64,000 nucleotides of DNA from Lachnospiraceae bacterium AD3010 (GTDB lineage: Bacteria; Bacillota; Clostridia; Lachnospirales; Lachnospiraceae), in contig KK211388.1 in NCBI GenBank assembly GCA_000622025.1, forward strand, positions 124,001 to 188,000, written 5' to 3'. Each line of letters begins with the position of its first letter. Positions within the stretch are counted from its first letter, which is position 1. This document shows positions 25,867-34,438 of the stretch, piece after piece. The notes under the pieces are model-generated. The model was not told where the DNA came from. It searched no databases and saw only the letters and a program-made list of their open reading frames with translations. A program made the position numbers and the translations under genes.

Positions 25867-26760
25867 TTAACCAAGTTTTATTGGTGTTCCTGAAACCTGC
25901 ACCGCTCCGTTACTGCTTAATTTCAGCATAGAGCTTCCCTCAGCGCTGACATTGGTTCCCTTGAATTCTGCCTTACCCTGACTTTCAAGTGTCAGGCTCT
26001 CATCGGTCTGTACGGTGAACTTCTTTGCCTTCAAAGTTACTGCCCCCGATTCACCGTTCATCACAAGGGAGATATTGTCCCCCACCGTGATGGTAAGCTT
26101 CTTTGCAGCCGTGATCTCTATATGTCCCTTCTGCTCGTCGGTGGACAGACGTACGAGATTCTTCTTTTCCTTATCGGCGATCTCGATCTCTTTCTTTTCG
26201 TTGTCTAAGAGGATATGATGGCTTTCAAGGGCCGTCACCACAGTGATCTTGTCCTTGGCTCCCGGATCCTCTCCCCCGCCTTCATTCTCGTCAGGGACTA
26301 TGTCCTCAAAGATAATGGCGCTGCCGTTTTTTGTGACTATCTTTTTGTACTTGTTCTTCTCATCCTTGCTTTTTGTCAGTATCTGGTCATTATTCTTCGG
26401 GATACATCCAATGATATAGGGTCTGTCAATATTTCCCTGCTCAAAGGCTACCAGCACCAGATCCCCTATCTCGGGAATGAAATAATGTCCCCAGGAGCTT
26501 CCGGAGGAGGGCATTACCACCTTCGGCCAGAGAAGCCTTGAATTATTGGCTTCATCCTCGTTTCCCTGTCCGTTCTGGTCTCCGTTTTCCTCCTTTACCT
26601 CTTCCCTGGAAAGAAGGATCACCGAAACCCGGCCCGGCATATTCTCGTCATAGTTCTTTACAACCTTTCCGAGCATTATCCCGACTATCCTGGAATCCCC
26701 GGTATCAGTCTTCTCTATCTGCTTTTTTGATACATCCTCTATTATGTCAAAAATCGCCAT
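25867..26760 (-). CDS. CIS spike protein, gpV/gp5-like with beta-helix tail
   Basis: 297 residues. An N-terminal OB-fold domain (about 20-130) contains GRVSVIL, LWPKVVMPSSG, WGHYFIPEIGDLVLVAFEQG and PYIIGCI, the pattern of gpV/VgrG OB folds. From about 170 to the end are short repeating beta-strand units (LTITVGDN, AVTLKAKKFTVQ, SLTLESQGKAEFKG, MLKLSSNGAVQVSG) of a triple-stranded spike. VgrG fuses hub and spike; here they are split into this gene and the gpD-like gene upstream. The tip would be capped by the PAAR-like protein at 36181-36570. Confidence 0.92.
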   Translation of the reverse strand: MAIFDIIEDVSKKQIEKTDTGDSRIVGIMLGKVVKNYDENMPGRVSVILLSREEVKEENGDQNGQGNEDEANNSRLLWPKVVMPSSGSSWGHYFIPEIGDLVLVAFEQGNIDRPYIIGCIPKNNDQILTKSKDEKNKYKKIVTKNGSAIIFEDIVPDENEGGGEDPGAKDKITVVTALESHHILLDNEKKEIEIADKEKKNLVRLSTDEQKGHIEITAAKKLTITVGDNISLVMNGESGAVTLKAKKFTVQTDESLTLESQGKAEFKGTNVSAEGSSMLKLSSNGAVQVSGTPIKLG

Positions 26761-26776
26761 CTGTTTTACACTGTTC

Positions 26777-27934
26777 TCACTGTTTTATTGAATTTGCGAC
26801 GCCCTCAATCTGCATCCTGTAAGAGTCGCTTCCTATCATATGCCTGACCCTTTTCAGGTAAAAATCATTATCCAGAGGCTCTCCGAAGCCCGAGATCGTA
26901 ACAAAGCGTCCCGGCACCACCTCGGGTAACCCGGTAAATGATGCGTTTATGCTGCCAAAGCGGTAATCTATAGTATCCATAAGGTACTGCGCCCTGTACC
27001 CCGCATCATCCTTGCTCTTTGCCGTGGGATCGATATACACCAGTGACTGCTTCTCTACAAGGGGCTTTGCCTTGTTTCCCAGAGATATCTTGGTGGTGGT
27101 TTTTTTTGTATTCCCCAGGAATTTACCATCCTCCATATTGATATTCCTGACCTCTACCGATCTCACTATTCCGCTTATATCATAGCCGACATCCAGAGAT
27201 CCCAGCCCGCAGGCCGGAGTAAGAACGATCAGGGGAGCGGTATTTTTCTTGGCCTCTATAAAGTAAAGATTATTGCCCACTATGAAGAACTCGAAATTAA
27301 ATTTCTTTGCGGCTTTTACGATAAATTCGTAATCGCTTTCCTCCACCATCTCGACCCTTCTGTCGGTGGTTCCGCTTTCCCCCTGTCCCTCCTGCTTGTC
27401 CGGGGTGTCGGTAATATTTAAGACGGTGAAATCATTCCCCATCTCGTCCTTCTGGGAAAGGAAGGTATTTGTCTCCAGAACCTCCTTGACCGCGTCCGAA
27501 TAGAATTTTGCCTTCAGTCTCTTTGAGTGGCGGTTTGCCATCATTAGACCTTTGGCATCCATAGCCGTAACCTCTACGGAGGGTATTTCATCTTCTACGG
27601 CGGGCGGGATGATGAAATGGACTCTCGCTATAAATCCTCTGAAGATCTCACGGGAAACATTTCCGTAGCCTGTGGCAATGACTACTGATGAGCCAAGGAG
27701 CATATACTTCTTTGTTTTCTCGACATCAAAGCTTTTTGAGTCCGAATTATAGGAACCGGCAAGGGTAACCGTGGCGACCGAGGCTTCATAGCCGCTGGTA
27801 AGATCCACATCAAGCCCCGTTACCATAAGGTTTTCCTCTTTTGACAGCTCTTTTCCGTCCACAATAAGCCTTACTATAGGAAACTCAAAATCATCATATG
27901 CATCGCTTAAATTACTGTATTCAAAATCTGCCAT
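26777..27934 (-). CDS. CIS hub protein, phage late control gpD/gp27-like (Afp8 N-part)
   Basis: 385 residues. It follows the gpD/gp27 pattern: an N-terminal beta-barrel (LIVDGKELS, then ATVTLAGSYN), the IFRGFIARVHF segment, and a second barrel with VEESDYEFIVKAAKKFNFEFFI and NLYFIEA. The C-terminus has FTGLPEVVPGRFVTISGFG and YLKRVRHMI, typical of the family. The trimeric hub joins tube to spike. It is preceded by an unusual 181-bp gap carrying a repeat cassette; its own ribosome site is weak. Confidence 0.9.
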   Translation of the reverse strand: MADFEYSNLSDAYDDFEFPIVRLIVDGKELSKEENLMVTGLDVDLTSGYEASVATVTLAGSYNSDSKSFDVEKTKKYMLLGSSVVIATGYGNVSREIFRGFIARVHFIIPPAVEDEIPSVEVTAMDAKGLMMANRHSKRLKAKFYSDAVKEVLETNTFLSQKDEMGNDFTVLNITDTPDKQEGQGESGTTDRRVEMVEESDYEFIVKAAKKFNFEFFIVGNNLYFIEAKKNTAPLIVLTPACGLGSLDVGYDISGIVRSVEVRNINMEDGKFLGNTKKTTTKISLGNKAKPLVEKQSLVYIDPTAKSKDDAGYRAQYLMDTIDYRFGSINASFTGLPEVVPGRFVTISGFGEPLDNDFYLKRVRHMIGSDSYRMQIEGVANSIKQ

Positions 27935-27956
27935 ATCACTTATATACTATTAATAA

Positions 27957-28070
27957 GATTCTTCGCTTCGCTCAGAATGGTAAAATGTCCAGTGGACATT
28001 TTACGACCCCGTTTATGAGCGCCATGCGCGAATGGGGGCCGCAAAAAGATTCTTCGCTTCGCTCAGAATG
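27957..28070. repeat. Repeat cassette inside the CIS operon
   Basis: Two identical 23-bp direct repeats (27957-27979 and 28048-28070, both starting GATTCTTCGCTTCGCTCAG) flank a 68-bp segment. Inside is a perfect palindrome at 27980-28004 with 12-bp arms GTAAAATGTCCA and TGGACATTTTAC around one base. It fills the only long gap (181 bp) among the baseplate genes. Likely a small non-coding mobile repeat; it may also alter downstream expression. Confidence 0.85.
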
Positions 28071-28115
28071 ACACTTAATGTCATAGCCTACTATCCAGTA
28101 TCAGGTACCAATACG

Positions 28116-29003
28116 TCAGATATTCAGAATATTTCCGAACATCTTGTTTCCCTTCACATAGCTCCTGCTTCCGAGTTCTCCCGATGTGGCGTCATACCAC
28201 TTTATTTCCTTTGCCCCAAAGATCTCTCTGTATTTATCCTGCCATACCTTCAGGGACTTTTTGGAAAGATCCTTATCAACACAGATCATTCCCAGATCCA
28301 CATGGGCTCTTACCGGCTCCCCCATTACATTGAACATGACATAGGTTGCGGTCACATTTCTGAGAACCCCCTTGTACTCAAATTCTCCCCAGTGAAAAAT
28401 GATCTTCCTGGTATAGCGGTTCCGAAGTGCTGCAATGAAAGCCTCCACATCCTTCTGGATCGACACCTTCTTTTTTCCTCCTATGGACATTCCTGCCTTT
28501 ATGATCCCGGTGGTCACACCGGTAGGAGAAAGATTGATCTTGTCACCCATAAAGGCATCCTGGGGGTCACAGCTGTCAAAAAGAAGAGAGACATTTAAGC
28601 TTATCGTGGTATTACCCACGGTATAGGCCGCACTCTTTGCACGCTGTGCATTATCATTATCTTTCCCCGGCTGTTCCGGAGGAGCCTGACCGTCACCCTT
28701 CTTCGGTTTCTTTCCTGCGGTATAATCAAGCTTCTGAATAAGTCCTCCCGCATAGCCTGTAAGCTGAAGTGAGGAGGGATTAAACTGTACCGTGTAGAAG
28801 CGGCTGTTTTGTTTGGCGTTATTTACGACACCATTGTTTTGTGCCCCCTGCCCCTGTATTTTTACGGGAGGAAGAGGCGGCTTGGAGCTGTCCTCTCTTT
28901 TGTCTATTATCTCGATAACGGCCTTTTCGACGATCCCCAGATTTCCGGTAATATTGTCCCCTACCGTTTTCAGACCGGACATAAGCGTATCCTTCACACC
29001 CAT
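28116..29003 (-). CDS. CIS hub-adaptor protein (CIS_tube/Afp7-like, no LysM), copy 2
   Basis: 295 residues. It contains the family motif YTVQFNPSSLQLTGY, then SLNVSLLFDSCDPQDAFMG, and IIFHWGEFEYKGVLRNVTATYVMFN followed by GEPVRAHVDLGM. This is the contractile-injection-system tube N-terminal domain found in Afp7/Pvc7, which links tube to hub. The C-terminal LysM domain of Afp7 is missing. It is a paralogue of the gene immediately upstream, with which it shares motif order. An N-terminal extension (about 1-75) is Pro- and Gln-rich. Confidence 0.87.
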   Translation of the reverse strand: MGVKDTLMSGLKTVGDNITGNLGIVEKAVIEIIDKREDSSKPPLPPVKIQGQGAQNNGVVNNAKQNSRFYTVQFNPSSLQLTGYAGGLIQKLDYTAGKKPKKGDGQAPPEQPGKDNDNAQRAKSAAYTVGNTTISLNVSLLFDSCDPQDAFMGDKINLSPTGVTTGIIKAGMSIGGKKKVSIQKDVEAFIAALRNRYTRKIIFHWGEFEYKGVLRNVTATYVMFNVMGEPVRAHVDLGMICVDKDLSKKSLKVWQDKYREIFGAKEIKWYDATSGELGSRSYVKGNKMFGNILNI

Positions 29004-29018
29004 TTATGCGTCTCCTCC

Positions 29019-29891
29019 TTAAAGCTTCAGATTCAGCAGACTGTTATTTAAAGCCTTTTCTGCTCCGCCCTGGATCTTTTCTCCGAGACTCTTCTCCCTA
29101 AAGGTAGCATCAAAGGCATCCATCCAGTATTTCTCGTTATAATTATACTTCGGGAGCTTATCGCTTTCAGTCAGGGCTTCATGGTCTTCACCCTGTCTTA
29201 TCTGCATCGATACCTTTCCCCTTACGGGATAACCCTTTTTATTGAACATGGTATACGAAGCGGAAACCGAGGTGACCTGGCCTCTGAAGCACATGGCTCC
29301 CCAGAAAAAGATCACATGTCTCGCAGGCTCTATGGTAAGAAGCGCCAGAAGTCCGTCAATCTGATCCTGCACGCTGTATTTTCCCTTTACCGCACTTGAA
29401 ACCGCATTGATGGTATTCGATGCCGAGAAATTGGTTATGGGGTTATCTCCCAGCATAAAGGCATCCATATTGTTCACATCATCAAAAAGGAGCTCAAAGC
29501 TCAGCGTCGTGGATGGCGGAGCATCATACTGCTGCAGCTGGGTATTTCCGCCGTCGCCGCTGTACTTCATCTGCCTGCCCGCAGTGGTATCGAGTCTTAA
29601 GGATGAAGGATTATATTCAACCTCGATGGCGATATAGCCGTTATCTTCAACCATGCCCTTTATATCGGAATACTCGGAAACAACACCGCCCTTTAAGGCC
29701 TCATTTGCCTTCTCCATAAGATCTTTTTCAATCTCTACCGCATCCGCTATACCTTGATTTATCGCTTCCTTATCAGGATTCTCCGGATCGAGACTTCCCA
29801 CTCTGTTCGCATTCCTGATACAGAGAACTGCCTTGGTAACGGCACCTATTGTGCTTTTTATGAGGTTTTGCGCACCCTTTTCGACTGCCAT
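29019..29891 (-). CDS. CIS hub-adaptor protein (CIS_tube/Afp7-like, no LysM), copy 1
   Basis: 290 residues. The motif IEVEYNPSSLRLDTTAG is followed by LSFELLFDDVNNMDAFMLG and VIFFWGAMCFRGQVTSVSASYTMFN, then GYPVRGKVSM, the same order as in the downstream paralogue. Afp7-type proteins sit between the tube and the central hub. Both copies lack LysM. Two such genes in a row suggest either a heteromeric adaptor or two stacked rings (inference). Confidence 0.87.
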   Translation of the reverse strand: MAVEKGAQNLIKSTIGAVTKAVLCIRNANRVGSLDPENPDKEAINQGIADAVEIEKDLMEKANEALKGGVVSEYSDIKGMVEDNGYIAIEVEYNPSSLRLDTTAGRQMKYSGDGGNTQLQQYDAPPSTTLSFELLFDDVNNMDAFMLGDNPITNFSASNTINAVSSAVKGKYSVQDQIDGLLALLTIEPARHVIFFWGAMCFRGQVTSVSASYTMFNKKGYPVRGKVSMQIRQGEDHEALTESDKLPKYNYNEKYWMDAFDATFREKSLGEKIQGGAEKALNNSLLNLKL

Positions 29892-29894
29892 TAC

Positions 29895-32138
29895 TTAGAT
29901 CCCTCTTCTGCTCTTTTCATTCCTTAAACGCTTTTCAAGCTTATTCAAAACCTGCTCGGAAATGGCTCCCATACGGGATCTTACTCCTCTGTCCACCATT
30001 TCCTCTATGTCCATTACCTCTCTGTCGGTAAAGGAGGTATTTGTGGTATTTACGACATTACGGGTCGTTACCGTATTCTGGTAGGTGGTCTCGTCCCTTG
30101 TTTCACGATCCCTTGTTACCCTGGAGTTCCGCCTTAGCTCCTCTATGTTCTCCTGTATCTCCTCGATATCAAGAGTGGCATTTTCCCTGAATATCAGCTC
30201 TTCCCGTCTTTCGTTTCTTTCTTCCGGTTCTTCTTCCGGTTTAGGCTCCTCCCTTTCCTGAAGTCTCTTTATTTCCTCTGCCGCTTCGGAAAGGTTGCTG
30301 TTTACGAGGCTTAGGTTCTGCGCTGCAGCCTGGGGATTATCCATATACTGTTCAATGACATTGAATATCTCCCCCGAGCTGTCCGGGAAGATCCTCACTA
30401 TCTCACGGAACAGCCTGTCCCTTCTTTCTTCCTCACTTAAGTCCTCTTCATTAATTATCGCTGAAAGATCGAGATTCCCGTCCAGTGCTTTCAATGCCTC
30501 TCTTCTGGTACGCTCAGCTCCTCCGGTCTCCTTTGTTTCCCTTTCAAAGTTCCGGATAAGGGACATCATCTCATTATACTTTTCTATGTTGTTTAAGTTT
30601 TTCTCATTTAACCTGATAAGCTCCCTTTCGAAGCTCTCTGTCCCGTTATCAATACTTACATTTGTTATGTTCTCTTCTTCGCTAACCGGGAAGCTTATAT
30701 CCGCTCCCTCAATATTCTCTTCAGTCCTGTATGTATCACCGAGCCTTATATTTTCCTCGGTGCGGATCTCTGTTCTATTCAGGTTTTCGCTCTTGAAGCG
30801 GTTTTCTTCGGATGTACTAACGCTGCTTTCATATTTTTTTATGATCTCTTCAGCGATCTCCACCGGAGCTATAGGATGGATGACCTCAGCACCCTCTATA
30901 TTTACCTCATTCCTGTAAATATCTCCGTTCTCTGTATTCCTGCTTTCCTGAAGCTCTGAATTGTATTCATTTCTTTCCGAAAGTCTGCTCTCATTCCTTT
31001 CATATTCGGCTCCGAGGTATTCATTACTGATCTCTACCGGACCTTCCCTGTAAGTAATATCCGCTCCTTCTGTGCGGTATTCCTGATTTAGAATATCCCC
31101 CGTTTCGTTCATTTCCCGGGAGAAATTGGAGATCCTTTCAAAAAGATTCTCCGAGGAACGGAACAGGATGCTTCGGAAATCAAACCACTCATTGTTTCCG
31201 TATGCATGTTTTTCCATGGTATTACTTATGATATTCTTCGCAATATCCAGGAAAAGAGCGCTTCCCAGGTTTTCTGTTATGTTTATATCCGTTTTTTCCC
31301 GGCTTATGAGCTCCCGCTCATAGGAATTAAATCTTCGTTCAACTCTATTTTCCCTTCTTGTCTCCAAAGCTTTGGCAGAAGCCGTGTCAGAACGCTGCTC
31401 CTCACCTTCACCCTCGCTTTCGAGATAGATAAGCTCCGGATTATTCTTAAGTACCCTCTCCCTTATCCTGTCAGTCAGTATCCTCTTTGCGGAATCGGTC
31501 TGTCCGGTCACGGCAAACTCAGAAAAATTCAGGCTGTTCTCTGTTATGCTCCTGTTGAAATTCGATACTATCTGATAAACGGCTCCGGTTTCCAGCCGGT
31601 TCATTATGCTGCGGGAAAGGAAGAGCTCATTATTTCTCTCCTCCTGATTATTAACCCTGTTTACGAGGTTTAGGAAGCTTTCTTTTATATGATCCCCCTC
31701 TTCAAAGATATCCCCAAGGAGATACATATTGATGAGCCTGTCCTCTTCCCTGCTCTCATCCACATAACGCCTTAACTCGTTCATAAACCTGCGGTCATCC
31801 CTAATGCCTATCTTATTAAGGACATCCGTGATATAGGCCCGGTCCTGATAGGTAAGATGCGCATCCGCAGATACCGCGATCCTGTTCAAAACGTTATTTA
31901 TTATCTCAAGCTTTTCCTCATTGTGACTGTTTATCACCGTATTACCGGATACTGTGGTGAGATCTCCCTCGGCGAGATAAACCTCTGGCGGCGTATTTGC
32001 AATGTGGAGAAGCTCCTCCGGTCCGATATCACGTCCCAGAAAGGAATAATTCGCGCTTATCCTGTCATAGAAGCTTTCATTGTCGTGTACAAAGCTTCTT
32101 CTGGCCTTCAGTTCAATTGGTGAGCGTAGCTTCAGCAT
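29895..32138 (-). CDS. Large helical CIS protein, candidate tape-measure protein
   Basis: 747 residues, mostly charged helix (Glu, Arg and Asn-rich), no TM segment or signal peptide, not recognised by motif. A middle region (about 355-515) has three degenerate repeats of roughly 55 residues, each beginning near YRTEGADITY, YRNEVNIEGAEV and YRTEENIEGADI. The C-terminus (about 640-747) is predicted coiled coil ending KLEKRLRNEKSRRG. It lies between the tube paralogue and the hub adaptors. Length and helicity fit a ruler protein such as Afp14, although that gene usually lies further downstream. A structural or cargo role cannot be excluded. Confidence 0.6.
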   Translation of the reverse strand: MLKLRSPIELKARRSFVHDNESFYDRISANYSFLGRDIGPEELLHIANTPPEVYLAEGDLTTVSGNTVINSHNEEKLEIINNVLNRIAVSADAHLTYQDRAYITDVLNKIGIRDDRRFMNELRRYVDESREEDRLINMYLLGDIFEEGDHIKESFLNLVNRVNNQEERNNELFLSRSIMNRLETGAVYQIVSNFNRSITENSLNFSEFAVTGQTDSAKRILTDRIRERVLKNNPELIYLESEGEGEEQRSDTASAKALETRRENRVERRFNSYERELISREKTDINITENLGSALFLDIAKNIISNTMEKHAYGNNEWFDFRSILFRSSENLFERISNFSREMNETGDILNQEYRTEGADITYREGPVEISNEYLGAEYERNESRLSERNEYNSELQESRNTENGDIYRNEVNIEGAEVIHPIAPVEIAEEIIKKYESSVSTSEENRFKSENLNRTEIRTEENIRLGDTYRTEENIEGADISFPVSEEENITNVSIDNGTESFERELIRLNEKNLNNIEKYNEMMSLIRNFERETKETGGAERTRREALKALDGNLDLSAIINEEDLSEEERRDRLFREIVRIFPDSSGEIFNVIEQYMDNPQAAAQNLSLVNSNLSEAAEEIKRLQEREEPKPEEEPEERNERREELIFRENATLDIEEIQENIEELRRNSRVTRDRETRDETTYQNTVTTRNVVNTTNTSFTDREVMDIEEMVDRGVRSRMGAISEQVLNKLEKRLRNEKSRRGI

Positions 32139-32141
32139 TTA

Positions 32142-33167
32142 TCACTTCCCGCCCGATTCGACAAGTATGTCGGCCATCAGTGCCCGCCTGTTCGGAGGGT
32201 AGATACTGGCCGATTTCTCACGGGTATCTTTGCTGTCATTCTTTGAGCGGTTGCTTTCATGCTGATCTCCGCCTCCGGTATATGGGGGATCCATATATTC
32301 CCACTTGCTGGCCGCACCCTCGCGGGTTTTCTTACTGTCATTTTTTGAATAGTTCGTTTTGTGGGACGTCCCGCTTCCGGTGTATGGATCGCCTTTATTA
32401 AGAGTCCAAACAGCCGCCCTGTCATTCTTAGCCTTATCCTGCATGTCTTTCTGTGAAAGATTTATGCTGCGGTTTTTCTCATGTGAGGTTCCGCTGCCGG
32501 TATATGGATCACCCTTTTTCAGGGTCCACAGGCTGGCTGCAGCCTCCCGGTCTGACTTCTTGTCATTAGATGAGCGGTTATCGCCTTTGGAACCTCCGCT
32601 GCCCAGATATTCCTTCGCTGAAGTCAATGACCAGGAATCGCCCTTTTCCCAGGCAGGGCTTATCTGGTTGATCGTAAAGAGCTCTCTGTATGCGATCGTT
32701 GTGGTCTCGGTAAGAAGCTTACTCTGCTCGGCGTTCAGCTCTCCGTATTCCTTTGCGGTCACCGTACAGCCTGTAAAGATATAGGCTCTGGCACAGTTGG
32801 TAAAGCTGATATTGTCTGCCCATCCGGGAGCAGGGCTTCTGTTTACATAGAGAACAAGGGGAAGTATAAGATCCGTTCCCAGAGTCAGAGGATCCAGGAA
32901 TCCCATATTAAAGTCGGCACTCCCGGAAACTCCCACATAACGCTCCACCTGGAAGGTAAAGGGCTTTGAAATGGGTTTTCTCAAGAGGTGAACGTAGTCA
33001 TTGAGTCCGCCCTCCTGATAGTAGTCGAATTCGTTTTCCTTGGTAAAGACCCTGACGGAACGGCATGGCAGCATAAATGCGGCCTCCACCTGAAGTGCAA
33101 AGGCATAGCTTACCGCAGGGTTCAATATGGAATTCTTTTTTGATCTGTCGTAATTTCCGCCTGACAT
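32142..33167 (-). CDS. CIS tube-like protein with C-terminal tandem repeats
   Basis: 341 residues. The N-terminal 170 residues follow the gp19/Afp1-Afp5 tube pattern (YAFALQVEAAFMLPCRSVRVF, LLRKPISKPFTFQVERYVG, PLVLYVNRS, then ARAYIFTGCTVTAKEYGELNA). From about 180 to 325 four degenerate units of about 35 residues follow, with consensus WTLxKGDPYTGSGTSH then NxSxNDxKxxR. Such a repeated tail is not usual for tube proteins. It would lie inside or cap the tube, or serve as a docking tail for cargo or the ATPases (inference). GGAGAAAAG precedes the ATG. It is probably the tube-initiator paralogue. Confidence 0.8.
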   Translation of the reverse strand: MSGGNYDRSKKNSILNPAVSYAFALQVEAAFMLPCRSVRVFTKENEFDYYQEGGLNDYVHLLRKPISKPFTFQVERYVGVSGSADFNMGFLDPLTLGTDLILPLVLYVNRSPAPGWADNISFTNCARAYIFTGCTVTAKEYGELNAEQSKLLTETTTIAYRELFTINQISPAWEKGDSWSLTSAKEYLGSGGSKGDNRSSNDKKSDREAAASLWTLKKGDPYTGSGTSHEKNRSINLSQKDMQDKAKNDRAAVWTLNKGDPYTGSGTSHKTNYSKNDSKKTREGAASKWEYMDPPYTGGGDQHESNRSKNDSKDTREKSASIYPPNRRALMADILVESGGK

Positions 33168-33231
33168 CTTTTCTCCGTGCTCCCGTCCCTTTTAATCTAC
33201 ATGATGTTGGGGCAAAACCCGTTTGCTTCTC

Positions 33232-33444
33232 CTACATATTGAAGCTCACGGGCTTCATATCCAAAATACTCTTTTCCTTCTTCTCCTTAGAGGGATTGAG
33301 GCTCGAATTTATGGTGGATATCTCACTGCACCATTTCCTCCGCTGCCTGTGTTCAAGCTTCAGGACATCATCCTCACTCCAGTGAAAATAGTAGGAAATA
33401 AAGGACATTTCCTTATAAAGCTCATCCTCGGGGTAAAGCCTCAT
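33232..33444 (-). CDS. Small CIS-associated protein, DUF6760-like
   Basis: 70 residues. It matches, from memory, the small DUF6760-type proteins in CIS loci: LYKEMSFISYYFHWSEDDVLKLEHRQRRKWCSEISTIN. Its ATG overlaps the TGA of the upstream chaperone-like gene (ATGA), with GGGGAGGG just upstream. Position between tube genes and size match tail-assembly chaperones, which often occur as overlapping pairs. The function is inferred from position only. Confidence 0.75.
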   Translation of the reverse strand: MRLYPEDELYKEMSFISYYFHWSEDDVLKLEHRQRRKWCSEISTINSSLNPSKEKKEKSILDMKPVSFNM

Positions 33445-33803
33445 CCCTCCCCGGTAAAATTTAGGGGTACCTCAAAGCTTTTGCCGCAATCCGGACACAC
33501 CGCCGTAAGGGTGGGGGGCTCTATATCGTTTATCCTCTGGTACATATCCTGGAGAAATGCAAGATCAGCGGTAAATAGCTTCTCCACAAGAGTCGCCGTT
33601 ATGCTGTCCACTCCCTCCAGCTCGGTTATCACACGGCTTAATATAACAATTGTAAGATATGAGGGGTTCTGCAGAACTCTCGGATCCCTGGTGGCGTAGA
33701 TCTCGTCCCCTGCCGTGGCGAGCCTCATTTTTCCTCTCCTGTGAAGCTCTCCCGCCGAATCCATATAGCCCTTCGGTAAAGTGAATTCATAGATAGTTTC
33801 CAT
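33441..33803 (-). CDS. Tail-assembly-chaperone-like CIS protein with a CxxC knuckle
   Basis: 120 residues. It begins METIYEFTLPKGYMDSAG, has a central helical part (LTIVILSRVITELEG, LFTADLAFLQDMYQRIND) and ends with a single zinc-knuckle-like CPDCGKSFEVPL. Similar proteins are encoded next to the tube in CIS and T4-like tail loci. I place the start at 33803, where AGGAG lies 6 nt upstream; an in-frame ATG 30 nt earlier has no ribosome site. It follows a hairpin in a 104-bp gap after the main tube gene and overlaps the next gene by 4 bp. Confidence 0.75.
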   Translation of the reverse strand: METIYEFTLPKGYMDSAGELHRRGKMRLATAGDEIYATRDPRVLQNPSYLTIVILSRVITELEGVDSITATLVEKLFTADLAFLQDMYQRINDIEPPTLTAVCPDCGKSFEVPLNFTGEG

Positions 33804-33856
33804 ATTCTCTCCTAACTGTGCACTTTTCTCCAAAATTTTGATCTTGTCTGCTTTAG

Positions 33857-33885
33857 GGGATGCATAAGCTAAAGCTTATGCACCC
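33857..33885 (-). promoter_or_regulatory. mRNA hairpin downstream of the tube gene
   Basis: A strong stem, TGCATAAGCT and AGCTTATGCA around 2 nt, is extended by GGG/CCC. It lies 23 bp after the tube stop codon. No T-tract follows on the minus strand, so it is not a canonical terminator; it may stabilise the sheath-tube mRNA or cause partial termination. Confidence 0.6.
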
Positions 33886-33907
33886 AAAAAACATACAAAA
33901 CCTTATT

Positions 33908-34408
33908 TTAGTTCGGAATTACCAGTTCCTCATATGCAAGCTCAACGCTTTCAATAGCCACGTCAGAGTTCTTCGCATCGAGGTCGGGAGCATTGTACTT
34001 CGCTACCCATGCATTGGTAAGGGTCCAGGTTCTGGTGCCCGTAGGTGATGACACCGTCTGTGTGGGAGCACCGGGATTGATATCGATAAGCTCTATCGTT
34101 ACATCATATCTCGGCATCTGTCCCCTTGTCTCGGAAACACACTCCTGTATCCAGGTCTTAAAAGCACTCTCAAGGATGTAGCCCATACGAAGGGTAACAT
34201 TTCCATGCTTAACCAGTCCGGGGATCTTCACGGGAGCAAGGGAACCTGAATTACCCTGCCTGAATTCTATTACATCCACCGAACTTTCCACTCCTGTCAC
34301 TTCGCTGAAAGCAGCTGTCCCGGCGATCTGGGAAACAGTGACCAGGAAATTCATTTTTGTCAACGGATAAAAAGATCCTTTACCGTTATCATAAGTATTC
34401 GCTGCCAT
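33908..34408 (-). CDS. CIS tube protein (gp19/Afp1-like)
   Basis: 166 residues, the full length of the family. Pattern: YPLTKMNFLVTVSQIAGTAAFSEVTG, IEFRQGNSG, KIPGLVKHGNVTLRMGY, then WTLTNAWVAKYNAPDLDAKNSDVAIESVELAYEELVI. It polymerises as hexameric rings to form the inner tube. It follows the sheath gene by 30 bp with AAAGGAAA upstream, and is followed by an mRNA hairpin, which fits high relative expression. Confidence 0.95.
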   Translation of the reverse strand: MAANTYDNGKGSFYPLTKMNFLVTVSQIAGTAAFSEVTGVESSVDVIEFRQGNSGSLAPVKIPGLVKHGNVTLRMGYILESAFKTWIQECVSETRGQMPRYDVTIELIDINPGAPTQTVSSPTGTRTWTLTNAWVAKYNAPDLDAKNSDVAIESVELAYEELVIPN

Positions 34409-34438
34409 AGTTATCTATTTCCTTTCTTTATTTTAGTA

